64,000 nucleotides of DNA from an uncultured Anaeroplasmataceae bacterium. GTDB taxonomy: Bacteria; Bacillota_I; Bacilli_A; Acholeplasmatales; Anaeroplasmataceae. Position 1 is the first letter of the stretch. Each line of letters begins with the position of its first letter. Positions 23,282 through 31,803 of the stretch are shown here, piece by piece. The DNA is taken from the NCBI GenBank assembly GCA_947629825.1, contig CANRFF010000007.1:41490-105489 (forward strand). Direction: 5' to 3'. Both the position numbers and the translations under genes were made by a program. The notes under the pieces were generated by a model. That model was not told the DNA's origin. It did no database searches and saw nothing but the letters and a program-made list of their open reading frames with translations.

Positions 23282-25570
23282 ATGAATAAAATAAATAATT
23301 TGAGCAGAGAAATTCTTCAGTCTTTAAATGAACAGAATTCCAAGGAAATAATAGTTTCCAGTGATGATAGTTTAGCCCAATCCTTATTGGCAAAAGAAAT
23401 TTTAAGTACAATAAAAAATGAAAGAAATAATAGTTTCTTTTCTTTTATAATTGAGAATAAGCATGATGAATATAGTGAAACTCATTTATTAAATAGTCTT
23501 TTGCTAACTTTTTATAGTAAATCGCTTAAATGTAGTTTCAATAATATAGAAGAAAAATATACTTTGAAAAGATTTATAAAAAAGCATCGTTTATTTAATC
23601 ATCTAAGTAGACAAGTCTTACGTTCAATAAATGTTTGTGCAGCACATACTACGAAAACTGCACCTACTATTATTGACGATACACAATTTTTTAAAGATTA
23701 TACAGAATTAAGTTCATTAGATTTGATAAATTACTTGAACAAATATTTATATAAAATATCAGGGCATAGAAAAATTTTAATTGTTATAGAAAACTATGAT
23801 TTTAAAAATGATATTTTGACAACTTTATTAACAGAGATTTCTTCTAAAATTAAAAAAAAATTATATTTTATTTTTATAAATTCCATTAATCAAAATCAAA
23901 ATTATGGGTTCTTTAATGATACTGAAAATTATTCATTAACGAAGTATGATGAGTTAGAAATTCTATCATTCCTTAAGACTCTTTTTCCTAACATAACAGA
24001 AACTAATGCTAATATTTATTCTAAGTGGATTTACGAAAAAAGTAATGGAAAAATAAGTTCAGTTCTGTCCAATATAAATGAAAATGAAAACTTAATAAAA
24101 GAAGAACGATTAGAGAAGAATCATATTCATAATTTTAGTGAAACAATAGAGTCTTTAAATTCTATTCAAAAAAACTTGATTTTCATATCTTCTTTATTTC
24201 CTAATGGATTAAGAAAAAAATATGTTTACCAGTATTATAGTGAGTATAATTCCTTGGCATCAACAAATTTAGATGAAGAAATCAATAATTTGTTAAAGAA
24301 AAATATTCTTTGCTATAATGGTAAAAATGGTGATAGTTTGAAAATACTTAATAAATCCTTCTATAGACCTGTTGATGTAATTAATTATAATGATGAACTG
24401 ATGGAATATCTTTATACTATTAAGGAATACTTAAATAATTGTCTAGAAGAAGAAAATATTCCAAATTATGAGTATTCATATTTATTGCATTGCGCAATCT
24501 TTTTATATAAGAATAATGAATTAAAAACAAATCTAGACAAAATAGTAAGATTGATTGACTTAGAGTATTCGTTTTACTCTTTTTCCTATATAACTAGTAT
24601 TTATTCAAAATTATATGAGATTATTCAGCTACTTCCTAATGCTTCTATATTAAAAGTGTTAGATGCTTTTCAAAAGAGTTCAGAATTTGAAAAGGGAATG
24701 ACAATCATTCAAAAAATATCAACTTTAGGTACATTAAATGATGATTTTCTATTATACAAAGCCAAATTTTTAACACAAACCTATGAATATCATAAAGCTT
24801 TAAATGAATTAAATAGTGTGACAATCGCTAATAATGAATTTTATTATGTAAAATTGAATATATTACAGCAATTATTTCAAGAGGAAGAATGTAAAAAAAT
24901 TCTAAATATTGTTCTCCAAAATGATGTTAAAGACAAATGGTATTATATAATATTAAGGAATTCAGCCCATTTGGTTGATTATAGATCTGCTGAATCAAAT
25001 TTAAAATCATGTTGTGATTTTTTTAAAGGGCGAAAATTTGAATTAGCTACGTGTCTTAATAATTTAGGAATAATCTATCTTTACAATAATAAAATTTCTA
25101 ATGCCAAAAATTGTTTTGAAGAAGCAATTGATATTTTTAATAAGATTGAATCAAATGAAATTTTTGAAGCATATTGTAATATTTCTATATTATATTTATT
25201 ACAGCATGATCAAGAGCAAACACTAAAATACTTAAACTTGGCTAAAAAGAAAATTCCTTTAGCATTGCATATGGACCATATTTTATTGAACGTTAATGAA
25301 TTGATTATTAATTATATTTATTCTTTAAATCAAAAGGAAACATGCATAAAAATTTTAGAAAAAATTTCACAAGAAAATGATATTAAAGATGAATGGACTA
25401 AGTTGTTAATAAATTACAATCTTAATTGTTTTAAAAGTGAAAATGAATATAATGAGTCGTTTTTAAAACAAATAAAGGCTAGAAGAAATGGATTTGAAGT
25501 ATTTTTTTCAAAAGATACTGATGGAAATATAAAATTTATGCTTGGGTTGTCTCCACATTGGAGATATTAA
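23282..25570 (+). CDS. Large TPR protein with degenerate NTPase-like N-terminus, unknown
   Basis: 762-residue soluble protein. The first ~270 residues look like a STAND/AAA-type core, with a Walker B-like strand (KILIVIENYDF near 163) and alternating strands and helices. No GxxGxGK[ST] loop is present where one is expected (EIIVSSDDSLAQSLLAKEIL near 22-41). A winged-helix-like middle (SIQKNLIFISSLFPNGL) follows. The C-terminal ~350 residues are TPR-like helical repeats, best seen at CLNNLGIIYLYNNKISNAK. This is the layout of signal-responsive regulators that have lost ATP binding. Strongly AT-rich, so probably acquired. It converges on the SHMT-like gene with a 35-bp overlap and shares its leader element. 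No function assigned. Confidence 0.6.
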   Translation: MNKINNLSREILQSLNEQNSKEIIVSSDDSLAQSLLAKEILSTIKNERNNSFFSFIIENKHDEYSETHLLNSLLLTFYSKSLKCSFNNIEEKYTLKRFIKKHRLFNHLSRQVLRSINVCAAHTTKTAPTIIDDTQFFKDYTELSSLDLINYLNKYLYKISGHRKILIVIENYDFKNDILTTLLTEISSKIKKKLYFIFINSINQNQNYGFFNDTENYSLTKYDELEILSFLKTLFPNITETNANIYSKWIYEKSNGKISSVLSNINENENLIKEERLEKNHIHNFSETIESLNSIQKNLIFISSLFPNGLRKKYVYQYYSEYNSLASTNLDEEINNLLKKNILCYNGKNGDSLKILNKSFYRPVDVINYNDELMEYLYTIKEYLNNCLEEENIPNYEYSYLLHCAIFLYKNNELKTNLDKIVRLIDLEYSFYSFSYITSIYSKLYEIIQLLPNASILKVLDAFQKSSEFEKGMTIIQKISTLGTLNDDFLLYKAKFLTQTYEYHKALNELNSVTIANNEFYYVKLNILQQLFQEEECKKILNIVLQNDVKDKWYYIILRNSAHLVDYRSAESNLKSCCDFFKGRKFELATCLNNLGIIYLYNNKISNAKNCFEEAIDIFNKIESNEIFEAYCNISILYLLQHDQEQTLKYLNLAKKKIPLALHMDHILLNVNELIINYIYSLNQKETCIKILEKISQENDIKDEWTKLLINYNLNCFKSENEYNESFLKQIKARRNGFEVFFSKDTDGNIKFMLGLSPHWRY

Positions 25571-26765
25571 AAGTTAAATATTTGTGCAAGATTTGTAAAA
25601 ATTTTTCTTTTTCAACAACTTTCTCTAGCAAGATAGAAGCAATATATTTTCCTAAAAAAATTATATCCTCTCTTGAAAAATTTAAATTTGTCAGACATGT
25701 ACTACCTATTCTAATTCCTGAAGGATCTTTAATAGATTTTGTATCAGAAGGAATTTGATTCTTATTAACTAATATATTATATTCAAATAATAATTTTTCT
25801 GCCTCTTTTCCAGATTTTCCTATTAGCATTGTATTTATCAATATGATATGATTATCTATGTCTTTAGAAACAATCGGAACACCAAAATTAGAAAGTGTAT
25901 CAGCCAAAAGCTTAGCATTTTGATTTACTTGTAGAGCATATTGTTTCAAATTTATTTTAGATAATTCTACTAAACAAGCATATTTAGATAATAGTGAAGA
26001 TTGCAAAGGACCTCCTTGAGAAAGTGGGAATACAGAGTATTTAATCTCTTTTTCAAATTGTTTTTTATATAAGATTATACCACCCTGAGGACCTCGTAAT
26101 AACTTATCCATTGTAAAAGTTATAAAATCAGCATAGGGAACACAACTCTCTATAGTTTGCCCTAATATAAATAACGTATAATGGCAAATATCTGCCAATA
26201 AATAAGCACCATACTTGTGAACCAATTCTGATATAACTTTAAAAGGAAATGATTTGCTGTATGACGATGTTCCAACAATTACCAATTTTGGCTTATGCTT
26301 ACAAAGCAATTGTTCCAATTTTAATAAGTCAATATCTAATTGACTATTGAGTTTATAATATTTTACTGAATTACTTTTTCCAGCAAGTTTTGTATGAGAA
26401 ATATGTCCCCCATCTTTCGGAGATAGTGCCAACACAGTATCGTTATCATTTAAAATTGCATTATAGACAATTTGATTTGCTTGTGTTCCTGAATGAGGTT
26501 GAATGTTCGCAGAATATTGATCAGAGGTTGTTTTAAAAAGATTGAGAAGGATTTTTTCGGACTCGATTTCTATGTCATCTATATATTTGATTGCAGGGAA
26601 AAACCTATTGTTGACATTTCCTTCTGTTGGTATCATATAAATAGGTGTTGAGATTGCATCTAAAGTACTTTTAAATGGATAACTACAACATGCACACAAA
26701 TTTAAGTAGTTGTTGTAAATGTTGTAAAAAGCATCGGTTATTAAATTTAATTGACTATTTTTCAT
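25536..26765 (-). CDS. Divergent serine hydroxymethyltransferase-like PLP enzyme
   Basis: 409-residue fold-type I PLP protein that aligns along most of GlyA. ANIQPHSGTQANQIVYNAIL and DGGHISHTKLAGKS correspond to the GlyA blocks QPHSGSQAN and HGGHLTHG. DICHYTLFILG matches DMAHIAG, and DKLLRGPQGGIILY matches HKTLRGPRGG, so the PLP lysine is kept but the preceding His is Asp. The GYPGxRYYGG block is degenerate (NNRFFPAIKYIDD). It is therefore probably a specialised aminotransferase, aldolase or SHMT-like enzyme rather than housekeeping GlyA. It is AT-rich like its convergent neighbour and preceded by the same leader element. The substrate cannot be inferred. Confidence 0.8.
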   Translation of the reverse strand: MKNSQLNLITDAFYNIYNNYLNLCACCSYPFKSTLDAISTPIYMIPTEGNVNNRFFPAIKYIDDIEIESEKILLNLFKTTSDQYSANIQPHSGTQANQIVYNAILNDNDTVLALSPKDGGHISHTKLAGKSNSVKYYKLNSQLDIDLLKLEQLLCKHKPKLVIVGTSSYSKSFPFKVISELVHKYGAYLLADICHYTLFILGQTIESCVPYADFITFTMDKLLRGPQGGIILYKKQFEKEIKYSVFPLSQGGPLQSSLLSKYACLVELSKINLKQYALQVNQNAKLLADTLSNFGVPIVSKDIDNHIILINTMLIGKSGKEAEKLLFEYNILVNKNQIPSDTKSIKDPSGIRIGSTCLTNLNFSREDIIFLGKYIASILLEKVVEKEKFLQILHKYLTFNISNVETTQA

Positions 26766-26772
26766 ATATTTT

Positions 26773-26799
26773 CCTCCAATAATTATTAGTTATTGGAGG
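26773..26799 (-). promoter_or_regulatory. Shared leader element, copy 2 (perfect inverted repeat)
   Basis: Read on the minus strand this contains the same 19-mer AATAACTAATAATTATTGG as copy 1, just before the SHMT-like gene. Here it is the core of a perfect palindrome: 10-bp arms CCTCCAATAA (26773-26782) and TTATTGGAGG (26790-26799) with a 7-nt spacer. The ribosome site GGAGG is part of one arm, so folding of the mRNA would hide it. Confidence 0.75.
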
Positions 26800-26851
26800 G
26801 AATTTTTTCTAAATTGGTATGAAACACGCGCTATATTGTTTTATATTGGCG

Positions 26852-26868
26852 TGTCGAATTTTGTCGAA
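26852..26868 (+). promoter_or_regulatory. Tandem Spo0A-type boxes
   Basis: Two exact TGTCGAA heptamers (26852-26858 and 26862-26868), 10 bp apart in the same orientation, the arrangement of genuine 0A boxes. They lie about 50 bp upstream of the start expected from TATAAT at 26901-26906. That promoter has no good -35, which fits activation of the downstream ABC gene. They are also near the start region of the divergent SHMT-like gene. Confidence 0.55.
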
Positions 26869-26900
26869 CGGTTTAATTTTTCGGAAATACGTGAAAATGA

Positions 26901-26906
26901 TATAAT
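26901..26906 (+). promoter_or_regulatory. -10 element of ABC transporter gene
   Basis: TATAAT with poor -35 sequence (TTTTCG at 26878-26883). It gives a leader of roughly 150 nt before the coding sequence, with no recognised riboswitch. Confidence 0.45.
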
Positions 26907-27055
26907 ATAAAAGAAAGGCAGTTGTTTTGCCAATAATTTCGTAAAATTTCAAAAGGCATTGATTTTATCGCAAATTTTATGAAAATGGGATTTTGTTTTT
27001 TCGTCGCCAGACAACAATATTTACTATTTAAGTTGTGTATTGTAAGGAGAAAAAA

Positions 27056-27064
27056 ATGCAATGA
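27056..27064 (+). CDS. Two-codon upstream ORF (Met-Gln-stop)
   Basis: ATG CAA TGA lies 6 nt after AAGGAG (27044-27049), at ideal spacing. Its TGA overlaps the start of the ABC gene (ATGA at 27061-27064). The next ATG is 11 nt from the same ribosome site. Ribosomes would load on the minimal ORF and restart, or skip to the second ATG. The alternative is that the first ATG is simply ignored. Confidence 0.4.
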   Translation: MQ

Positions 27065-29169
27065 TTGAATTGAAAAGCTGTCAAAAAATATATTCTAACG
27101 GAAATATCGGAATACAAGATGTTCAATTGACTTTGCCCAATCATGGTCTTATCGGGATTTATGGAAAAAGCGGGAGTGGAAAATCGACACTGATCAATTG
27201 TATGGGTGGGTTGGACCGGTTTACCGAGGGTTCCGTGATTTTGAACGGAGAAGAACTTCCAAGTCTGAATTTGTATGCAACGTTTGTATTTCAGGAATAT
27301 AAACTCATTGAAGAATTGACAGTGGAAGATAATCTTTTGATTGCTTGTCCTCATGTCCAAAAAGAAAAAATTGATGCGTTGCTGAACAAAATGGAATTAT
27401 TGCCACACAAAAGAAATTTGGTAAATTCCATTAGCGGAGGCCAACGTCAGCGGATTGAAATTATCAGATCCGTTCTTCAAGATTCCGATATTCTCCTTTG
27501 TGACGAACCGCTCGCTAATTTGGATGAAGAAAATCAACAAATTGTTTTAAATTTATTCAAAGAACTAAGCCGTGAAAAATTGATATTGATTGTTTCTCAT
27601 AATAGGGATATTTTGGAAACATATATTGAAGATTACATAGTTATTCAAGAAGGAAAAATTATAGAAAATCATATTTCATCCGGAATATCAGACGAAAAAG
27701 AATTTACTCCGAGGGGATCTATCGGTCTTTCTTTTAAATATTCAGCTTTATTGGCATTTAATAATATCAGGAAAAATAAATTGAAAGCGATCATTACTTT
27801 TTTGTTTTTATTTCTTTCTATGACAATGCTTGCGGTTTTGCTGACGATTTTAAGTATCAATTTGGGACAAATGTTCAATGATTGTTTCGAAGAGAAAAAT
27901 GTTTCTTATTTCACATTAAGACCTTTTGATGACACGAAAAAATATCCTTCTTTTAAGAATGTTACTGAAGAACAGATTCAGCAAATCGAACCGGAAATCA
28001 TTTCTTACGAAAACGTCAATTTTTATTATACTTATCAAGATAAATCCGGAGAAGAAAATTCCGGAAGCATTTCTACGATTTGGGTATCAACTACTTATCA
28101 ATCCCAATATGAAATCGCAAACGATGAAGTTTATATCAGTAGTTCTATGGCTCAATTTCTCGGGGCTACTGTCAATGAAACGATTGGAGTGGGGAATCAC
28201 CGATATCTGACGATTAAAGGTATTTTGTCGGAAGAGACAGAAGAATTTATCTTTCTTATGAACGAGGCAACTTTTTCCAAACTACAAGGAAATCTTTTGT
28301 CACATCATCACAGTATCAATGTGGTAAAAGATGAACAAGGAAAAGAAATTCAAAACATTATGGTTTACAATCCGTACTCAGAAGAAGAACATCTTTCGAT
28401 TTATAAAGGACGAGAACCGCAAACAAGCACGGAAATTGCAATTCCGAAATTTATGTTGGAACAATATCATTTGACAGAAGAAAATGCCTTGGGAAAAACC
28501 ATTACACTTCGAGTAAAAACAGATGATATTGTTTCGCTCGAATATCAAATCGTCGGATTATCCGGGTATTTTGTGATATCCTCTTCTGAATTTGAAAATT
28601 TTATCGGCAGTTATAGTACTGCACGATTAAATACAGGGCGGAAAGGAATGGTTTTACTTCATTTCTCAAAACAATTTTTTCAGCGGGCAATTGCGGCAGA
28701 TTTATGTCCGGATAACTCTTTTACAAACGACGTTTTGTTCATTTATTATATGTTAAAAGGATTTACAACCATATTATCCGTTTTGGCAGGTATTTTTGCG
28801 CTGATTGCCATTTTGACTATTTTCAACAGCACCAATACCAGTATGATCAAAAACAAGAAAAATATCGGTGTTTTTATCAGTTTTAAAATAAAAAAATCAT
28901 CTGTTATGTTCAGTTACTGGTTGGAAAGTTTAATGGTTGGTATGGGAGTGATATTGGTTGTATACATCGTCTACCCATTGATTTTGTGGGTTCTTAATTT
29001 GATGATAGAACGACAATGGAATTTCGATTTTCATTTTCTGCGAATGAATTATTGGGTGGTTCCCATTATTTTGATAGGAATGTTCTTGGTAACGGTTTTG
29101 GGAATTATACTTCCGTTTAAAAATTTGGTCAGAAAAGCTCCGATTGATATTTTATATGAGCGGGCATAG
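27061..29169 (+). CDS. ABC transporter, fused ATPase-permease (MacB/FtsX type)
   Basis: 702-residue fusion. Residues 1-220 form an ABC ATPase with Walker A GKSGSGKST, signature SGGQRQR, Walker B ILLCDEPLANLD and the H-loop IVSHNRD. A permease follows: a first transmembrane helix near 240-265, a large extracytoplasmic domain of about 270 residues, then three C-terminal helices (from about 570) with an FtsX-like coupling region. This N-ATPase-permease arrangement is typical of Firmicutes MacB-like systems that export or sense antimicrobial peptides, or perform mechanotransmission. The substrate is unknown. Preceded by Spo0A-like boxes and a Met-Gln mini-ORF. Confidence 0.88.
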   Translation: MIELKSCQKIYSNGNIGIQDVQLTLPNHGLIGIYGKSGSGKSTLINCMGGLDRFTEGSVILNGEELPSLNLYATFVFQEYKLIEELTVEDNLLIACPHVQKEKIDALLNKMELLPHKRNLVNSISGGQRQRIEIIRSVLQDSDILLCDEPLANLDEENQQIVLNLFKELSREKLILIVSHNRDILETYIEDYIVIQEGKIIENHISSGISDEKEFTPRGSIGLSFKYSALLAFNNIRKNKLKAIITFLFLFLSMTMLAVLLTILSINLGQMFNDCFEEKNVSYFTLRPFDDTKKYPSFKNVTEEQIQQIEPEIISYENVNFYYTYQDKSGEENSGSISTIWVSTTYQSQYEIANDEVYISSSMAQFLGATVNETIGVGNHRYLTIKGILSEETEEFIFLMNEATFSKLQGNLLSHHHSINVVKDEQGKEIQNIMVYNPYSEEEHLSIYKGREPQTSTEIAIPKFMLEQYHLTEENALGKTITLRVKTDDIVSLEYQIVGLSGYFVISSSEFENFIGSYSTARLNTGRKGMVLLHFSKQFFQRAIAADLCPDNSFTNDVLFIYYMLKGFTTILSVLAGIFALIAILTIFNSTNTSMIKNKKNIGVFISFKIKKSSVMFSYWLESLMVGMGVILVVYIVYPLILWVLNLMIERQWNFDFHFLRMNYWVVPIILIGMFLVTVLGIILPFKNLVRKAPIDILYERA

Positions 29170-29641
29170 TAGTATAAAATATTGGATTTAAAAGTCATTG
29201 AGTGGTTAAATTCCGTTAATAAAGAGATGTTTTTTTTTGAAAAAATTTCTAAGTTGAGCAATAGATCTGGTAATCATTTATCTATAAAGCAATATCCAAT
29301 TACAAGAAAAATTTTGTTCATAACAGTGATACTAAATTTATTCATCTCTGTTGAAATATTTTCAACCGAACATATCCATAGAGTTTAATGAGTGTTGGAT
29401 AAAAAATGTCAGTGCCTTATGCCAATGGATTGGTGCCAATTGAAAATATTTTCGCAGGAACAGATTATTTACTTATTGTCGAAGTGGGTAGAAATTCCAT
29501 ACTTTTTTCAAAGTCCCTTGAAAAAAATTATATTCTTTTCAAAAGTCGTTTAAAAAAATTAAATAATTTCATAAAACTCGCTTAAAAAAGTTTTTCTATT
29601 GTGATATAATAGTACTGAAAGAAAGCAAGAGGTGTGCCATT
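29170..29641 (+). other. Gene-poor region after ABC transporter
   Basis: 472 bp with no strong gene. A TTG-started frame at 29182-29388 (68 codons, hydrophobic patch near its end) has no ribosome site and is probably spurious or a remnant. A 59-codon frame is listed separately. Imperfect AAAAGTCGTTTAAAAAAATTA-like direct repeats lie at about 29506-29593. An extended -10 (TGATATAAT, 29602-29610) before the DUF4143 gene closes the region. Confidence 0.45.
29406..29585 (+). CDS. Possible 59-residue ORF, perhaps a gene remnant
   Basis: Begins MSVPYANGLVPIENIFAG, with less AT bias in its first half than the surroundings, then turns Lys/Leu/Phe-rich where it runs through the local direct repeats. 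TTGGAT lies a few nt upstream, a poor ribosome site. It looks more like the edge of a decayed gene than a functional one. Confidence 0.25.
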   Translation: MSVPYANGLVPIENIFAGTDYLLIVEVGRNSILFSKSLEKNYILFKSRLKKLNNFIKLA

Positions 29642-30961
29642 ATGTTAAAAAGAAAGATTGAAAATGTACTGAAAGATTGGAAAAACACTCCCAATAGAAG
29701 TCCGCTTATCATCAAGGGTCAAAGACAGTGTGGAAAGACCTTTTCGGTTAGAGCTTTTTCGGAAGAAAACTATAAGCATGTTGTCTATCTGAATTTTCTC
29801 AAAAATCCGAATTATATTTCCATTTTCAATGGTTCATTAGAAGTGGACGACCTTATTATCATGATGTCGGCGCTTCTCGGCGACGAGGCAATTTTCGTGC
29901 CACATAAGACAATTATCATTCTTGACGAAATACAGGATTGTCCTGAAGCGCGAACCGCATTGAAATTCTTCAAAGAGGATGGTAGATTTGATGTCATCGG
30001 CACAGGGTCTTTACTTGGTGTGAAAGGGTATGGTAAACAACCTAAGTCTGTACCTGTCGGCTCGGAGACTCTCATAGAAATGAAACCGCTTGATTTTGAG
30101 GAGTTTCTTTGGGCAAACGGTATCAGTGAACAGATTATTAACATGTTAAAAAGTTGTTTGGAGAGTGTTACGCCTGTTCCGGAAGCTTTGCACAACAAAA
30201 TGCAGGAGTTGATGTTACAATATGCGGTTGTTGGCGGGATGCCTGAAGTGGTGCAGAAATTTGTGGATACCAAACAAATGAATGCAGTCTTGACACTTCA
30301 GCGGAACATCATTCGTTCTTATGAGGATGATATGGTAAAGTATGCCGACGACAAGGATAAGCCGTTGATTCGGGAGTGCTTTCAATCAATCCCTAAACAG
30401 CTTAGTAAGGAAAATAAAAAGTTTCAGTATTCTGTGGTGAAGAGAGGGGCGACTGCGACAAAATTTGCGGGTAGTTTGCAATGGATTGAAGATGCAGGAA
30501 TCGTTTCACGTTGTTATAACCTTGAATTGCCTGAACTTCCGCTAGATGGAAATGCGGTGCAGGATGTTTTTAAGGTTTATATGAACGACACCGGATTGTT
30601 TGTGAGTATGCTTGAAGACGGCACGCAATATGACATTTTACAAGGTAATCTTTATGGTTACAAGGGAGCGATCTTTGAGAATCTAATCGCCGATATTTTC
30701 GTGAAGATGGGTAGAAAATTGTACTATTATCATAAGGATTCTGGTTTGGAAATCGACTTTGTGATACGATATAAAGGTGGTTGCCATCTTGTTGAAGTTA
30801 AAGCCGTAACTGGCAACACCAAGAGTGCAAAAACCATTCTTTCCCATCCCGAAAAGTATCACGTTTCTGGCGTAATCAAACTTGGAAAATATAATATCGG
30901 AAAAGTAGATCAGATACTGACCCTTCCCTTGTATCTTGGCTTTTTACTGACGGAGTATTGA
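29642..30961 (+). CDS. AAA family ATPase with DUF4143 domain
   Basis: 439-residue protein of the AAA_14/DUF4143 class. Walker A GQRQCGKTF lies near residues 25-33, Walker B TIIILDEIQD near 96, sensor VIGTGSLLG after it, and a C-terminal DUF4143 restriction-nuclease-like fold contains GLEIDFVIRYKGGCHLVEVK. The ExK and D residues of that block match a PD-(D/E)XK core. Such proteins are abundant in anaerobes and their role is not established. Codon use and GC differ from both its AT-rich and its core neighbours, so it is probably a separate transfer. GAGGTG lies before the ATG; no partner gene is evident. Confidence 0.88.
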   Translation: MLKRKIENVLKDWKNTPNRSPLIIKGQRQCGKTFSVRAFSEENYKHVVYLNFLKNPNYISIFNGSLEVDDLIIMMSALLGDEAIFVPHKTIIILDEIQDCPEARTALKFFKEDGRFDVIGTGSLLGVKGYGKQPKSVPVGSETLIEMKPLDFEEFLWANGISEQIINMLKSCLESVTPVPEALHNKMQELMLQYAVVGGMPEVVQKFVDTKQMNAVLTLQRNIIRSYEDDMVKYADDKDKPLIRECFQSIPKQLSKENKKFQYSVVKRGATATKFAGSLQWIEDAGIVSRCYNLELPELPLDGNAVQDVFKVYMNDTGLFVSMLEDGTQYDILQGNLYGYKGAIFENLIADIFVKMGRKLYYYHKDSGLEIDFVIRYKGGCHLVEVKAVTGNTKSAKTILSHPEKYHVSGVIKLGKYNIGKVDQILTLPLYLGFLLTEY

Positions 30962-31510
30962 GATTTTCCTTATTATGGAGAAATGATAGAAGATATTTGG
31001 AATTGTTTTTTTAATTAGAAAGGTTTTTACTTGTCTAGGTATATTTTCAAAATAAATGTATAGGCTTTGATACTTCTCATATTCAAGTTTTAGGTTTCAT
31101 CATTATGGTTGCTGATATATTCATAACCCCCATTAAATTCATTTATTTTCACCAAAAAATCAATTTACAATTACAAAACACAATGTTCTGTTATATTATT
31201 TACTCAAAATAATAATGATTTATTCTGAACGATTTTACATGAATCCTAAATTAAAAAATATTATTTTAAAGATAAAGCACTATTTAAGATTTACAGAAAA
31301 ACTGACAATACTGGGAAAGGTGATAAAGTCTTTAAGTGTTTTCAAGATTTTAGAAAATATAATAATTATCTTCTTGAAAAATATTCCTTGCAATCCTTAC
31401 TATATTAATTATATGTATCCATTTTTTTAAAGAATTAAAAGAATGGATTTTTATTTTCAATAAAATGTGTCGAACTTGGTCGCACGATTTTAAGGGTAAA
31501 ATCGAACAAA
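30962..31510. other. Gene-poor AT-rich region
   Basis: About 550 bp with no supported gene. A 71-codon frame at 31215-31430 lacks a ribosome site and has low-complexity Ile/Lys/Tyr composition, so I do not annotate it. The only notable signal is the Spo0A-like element at 31468-31484. Confidence 0.5.
31468..31484 (+). promoter_or_regulatory. Degenerate second copy of tandem Spo0A-like element
   Basis: TGTCGAA (31468-31474) is followed at exactly 10 bp by GGTCGCA. The flanks (GTG before, ACGATTTTAA after) resemble those of the element at 26852, so the two are related beyond the box itself. No promoter or gene start lies at a sensible distance, so its function is doubtful. Confidence 0.35.
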
Positions 31511-31553
31511 TAAAAAAACCATTTATTACCAATGAAAAGGTTTATAAATGGTT
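31511..31553 (-). terminator. Terminator of tRNA-Trp
   Basis: 10-bp stem (AACCATTTAT at 31517-31526 with ATAAATGGTT at 31544-31553). On the minus strand it is followed by a seven-T run. Confidence 0.75.
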
Positions 31554-31569
31554 ATATAATTACTATAGA

Positions 31570-31643
31570 TGGCAGGGGCGGAGAGAATCGAACTCCCACG
31601 GGCGGTTTTGGAGACCGCTACAATACCATTATGCTACGCCCCT
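31570..31643 (-). tRNA. tRNA-Trp (CCA)
   Basis: The minus-strand acceptor AGGGGCG pairs with CGCCCCT; discriminator G and encoded CCA follow. The anticodon stem GCGGT/ACCGC encloses CTCCAAA with anticodon CCA. The T arm has GTTCGATTC. A minus-strand promoter with TGT-TATACT and TTGCAT 17 nt upstream lies before the gene. Confidence 0.95.
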
Positions 31644-31803
31644 ATAAATCATAGATATGCATAAAAAAGTATAACATATCATTTGTAAAAATGCAAATGA
31701 ATTTTGACAATTTATCCAAGAAAAAAAGTCAATGAGATATTGTTTAAAATAGGATATTTTGGTAAAATATAGTATATAGTATTTATGGAGGGAGGTTGTA
31801 CGA

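Noticed and set aside
26821..26856. Terminator formed by ACACGC...GCGTGT
   Set aside because: The pairing is only six base pairs around a large AT loop and no T run follows; it more likely belongs to the promoter/operator region.
29182..29388. 68-codon TTG-started frame after the ABC transporter
   Set aside because: Rare start codon, no ribosome site and no family resemblance; could be a remnant but cannot be supported as a gene.
31215..31430. 71-codon frame in the gene-poor region before tRNA-Trp
   Set aside because: No ribosome site, low-complexity Ile/Lys/Tyr composition typical of random AT-rich DNA.
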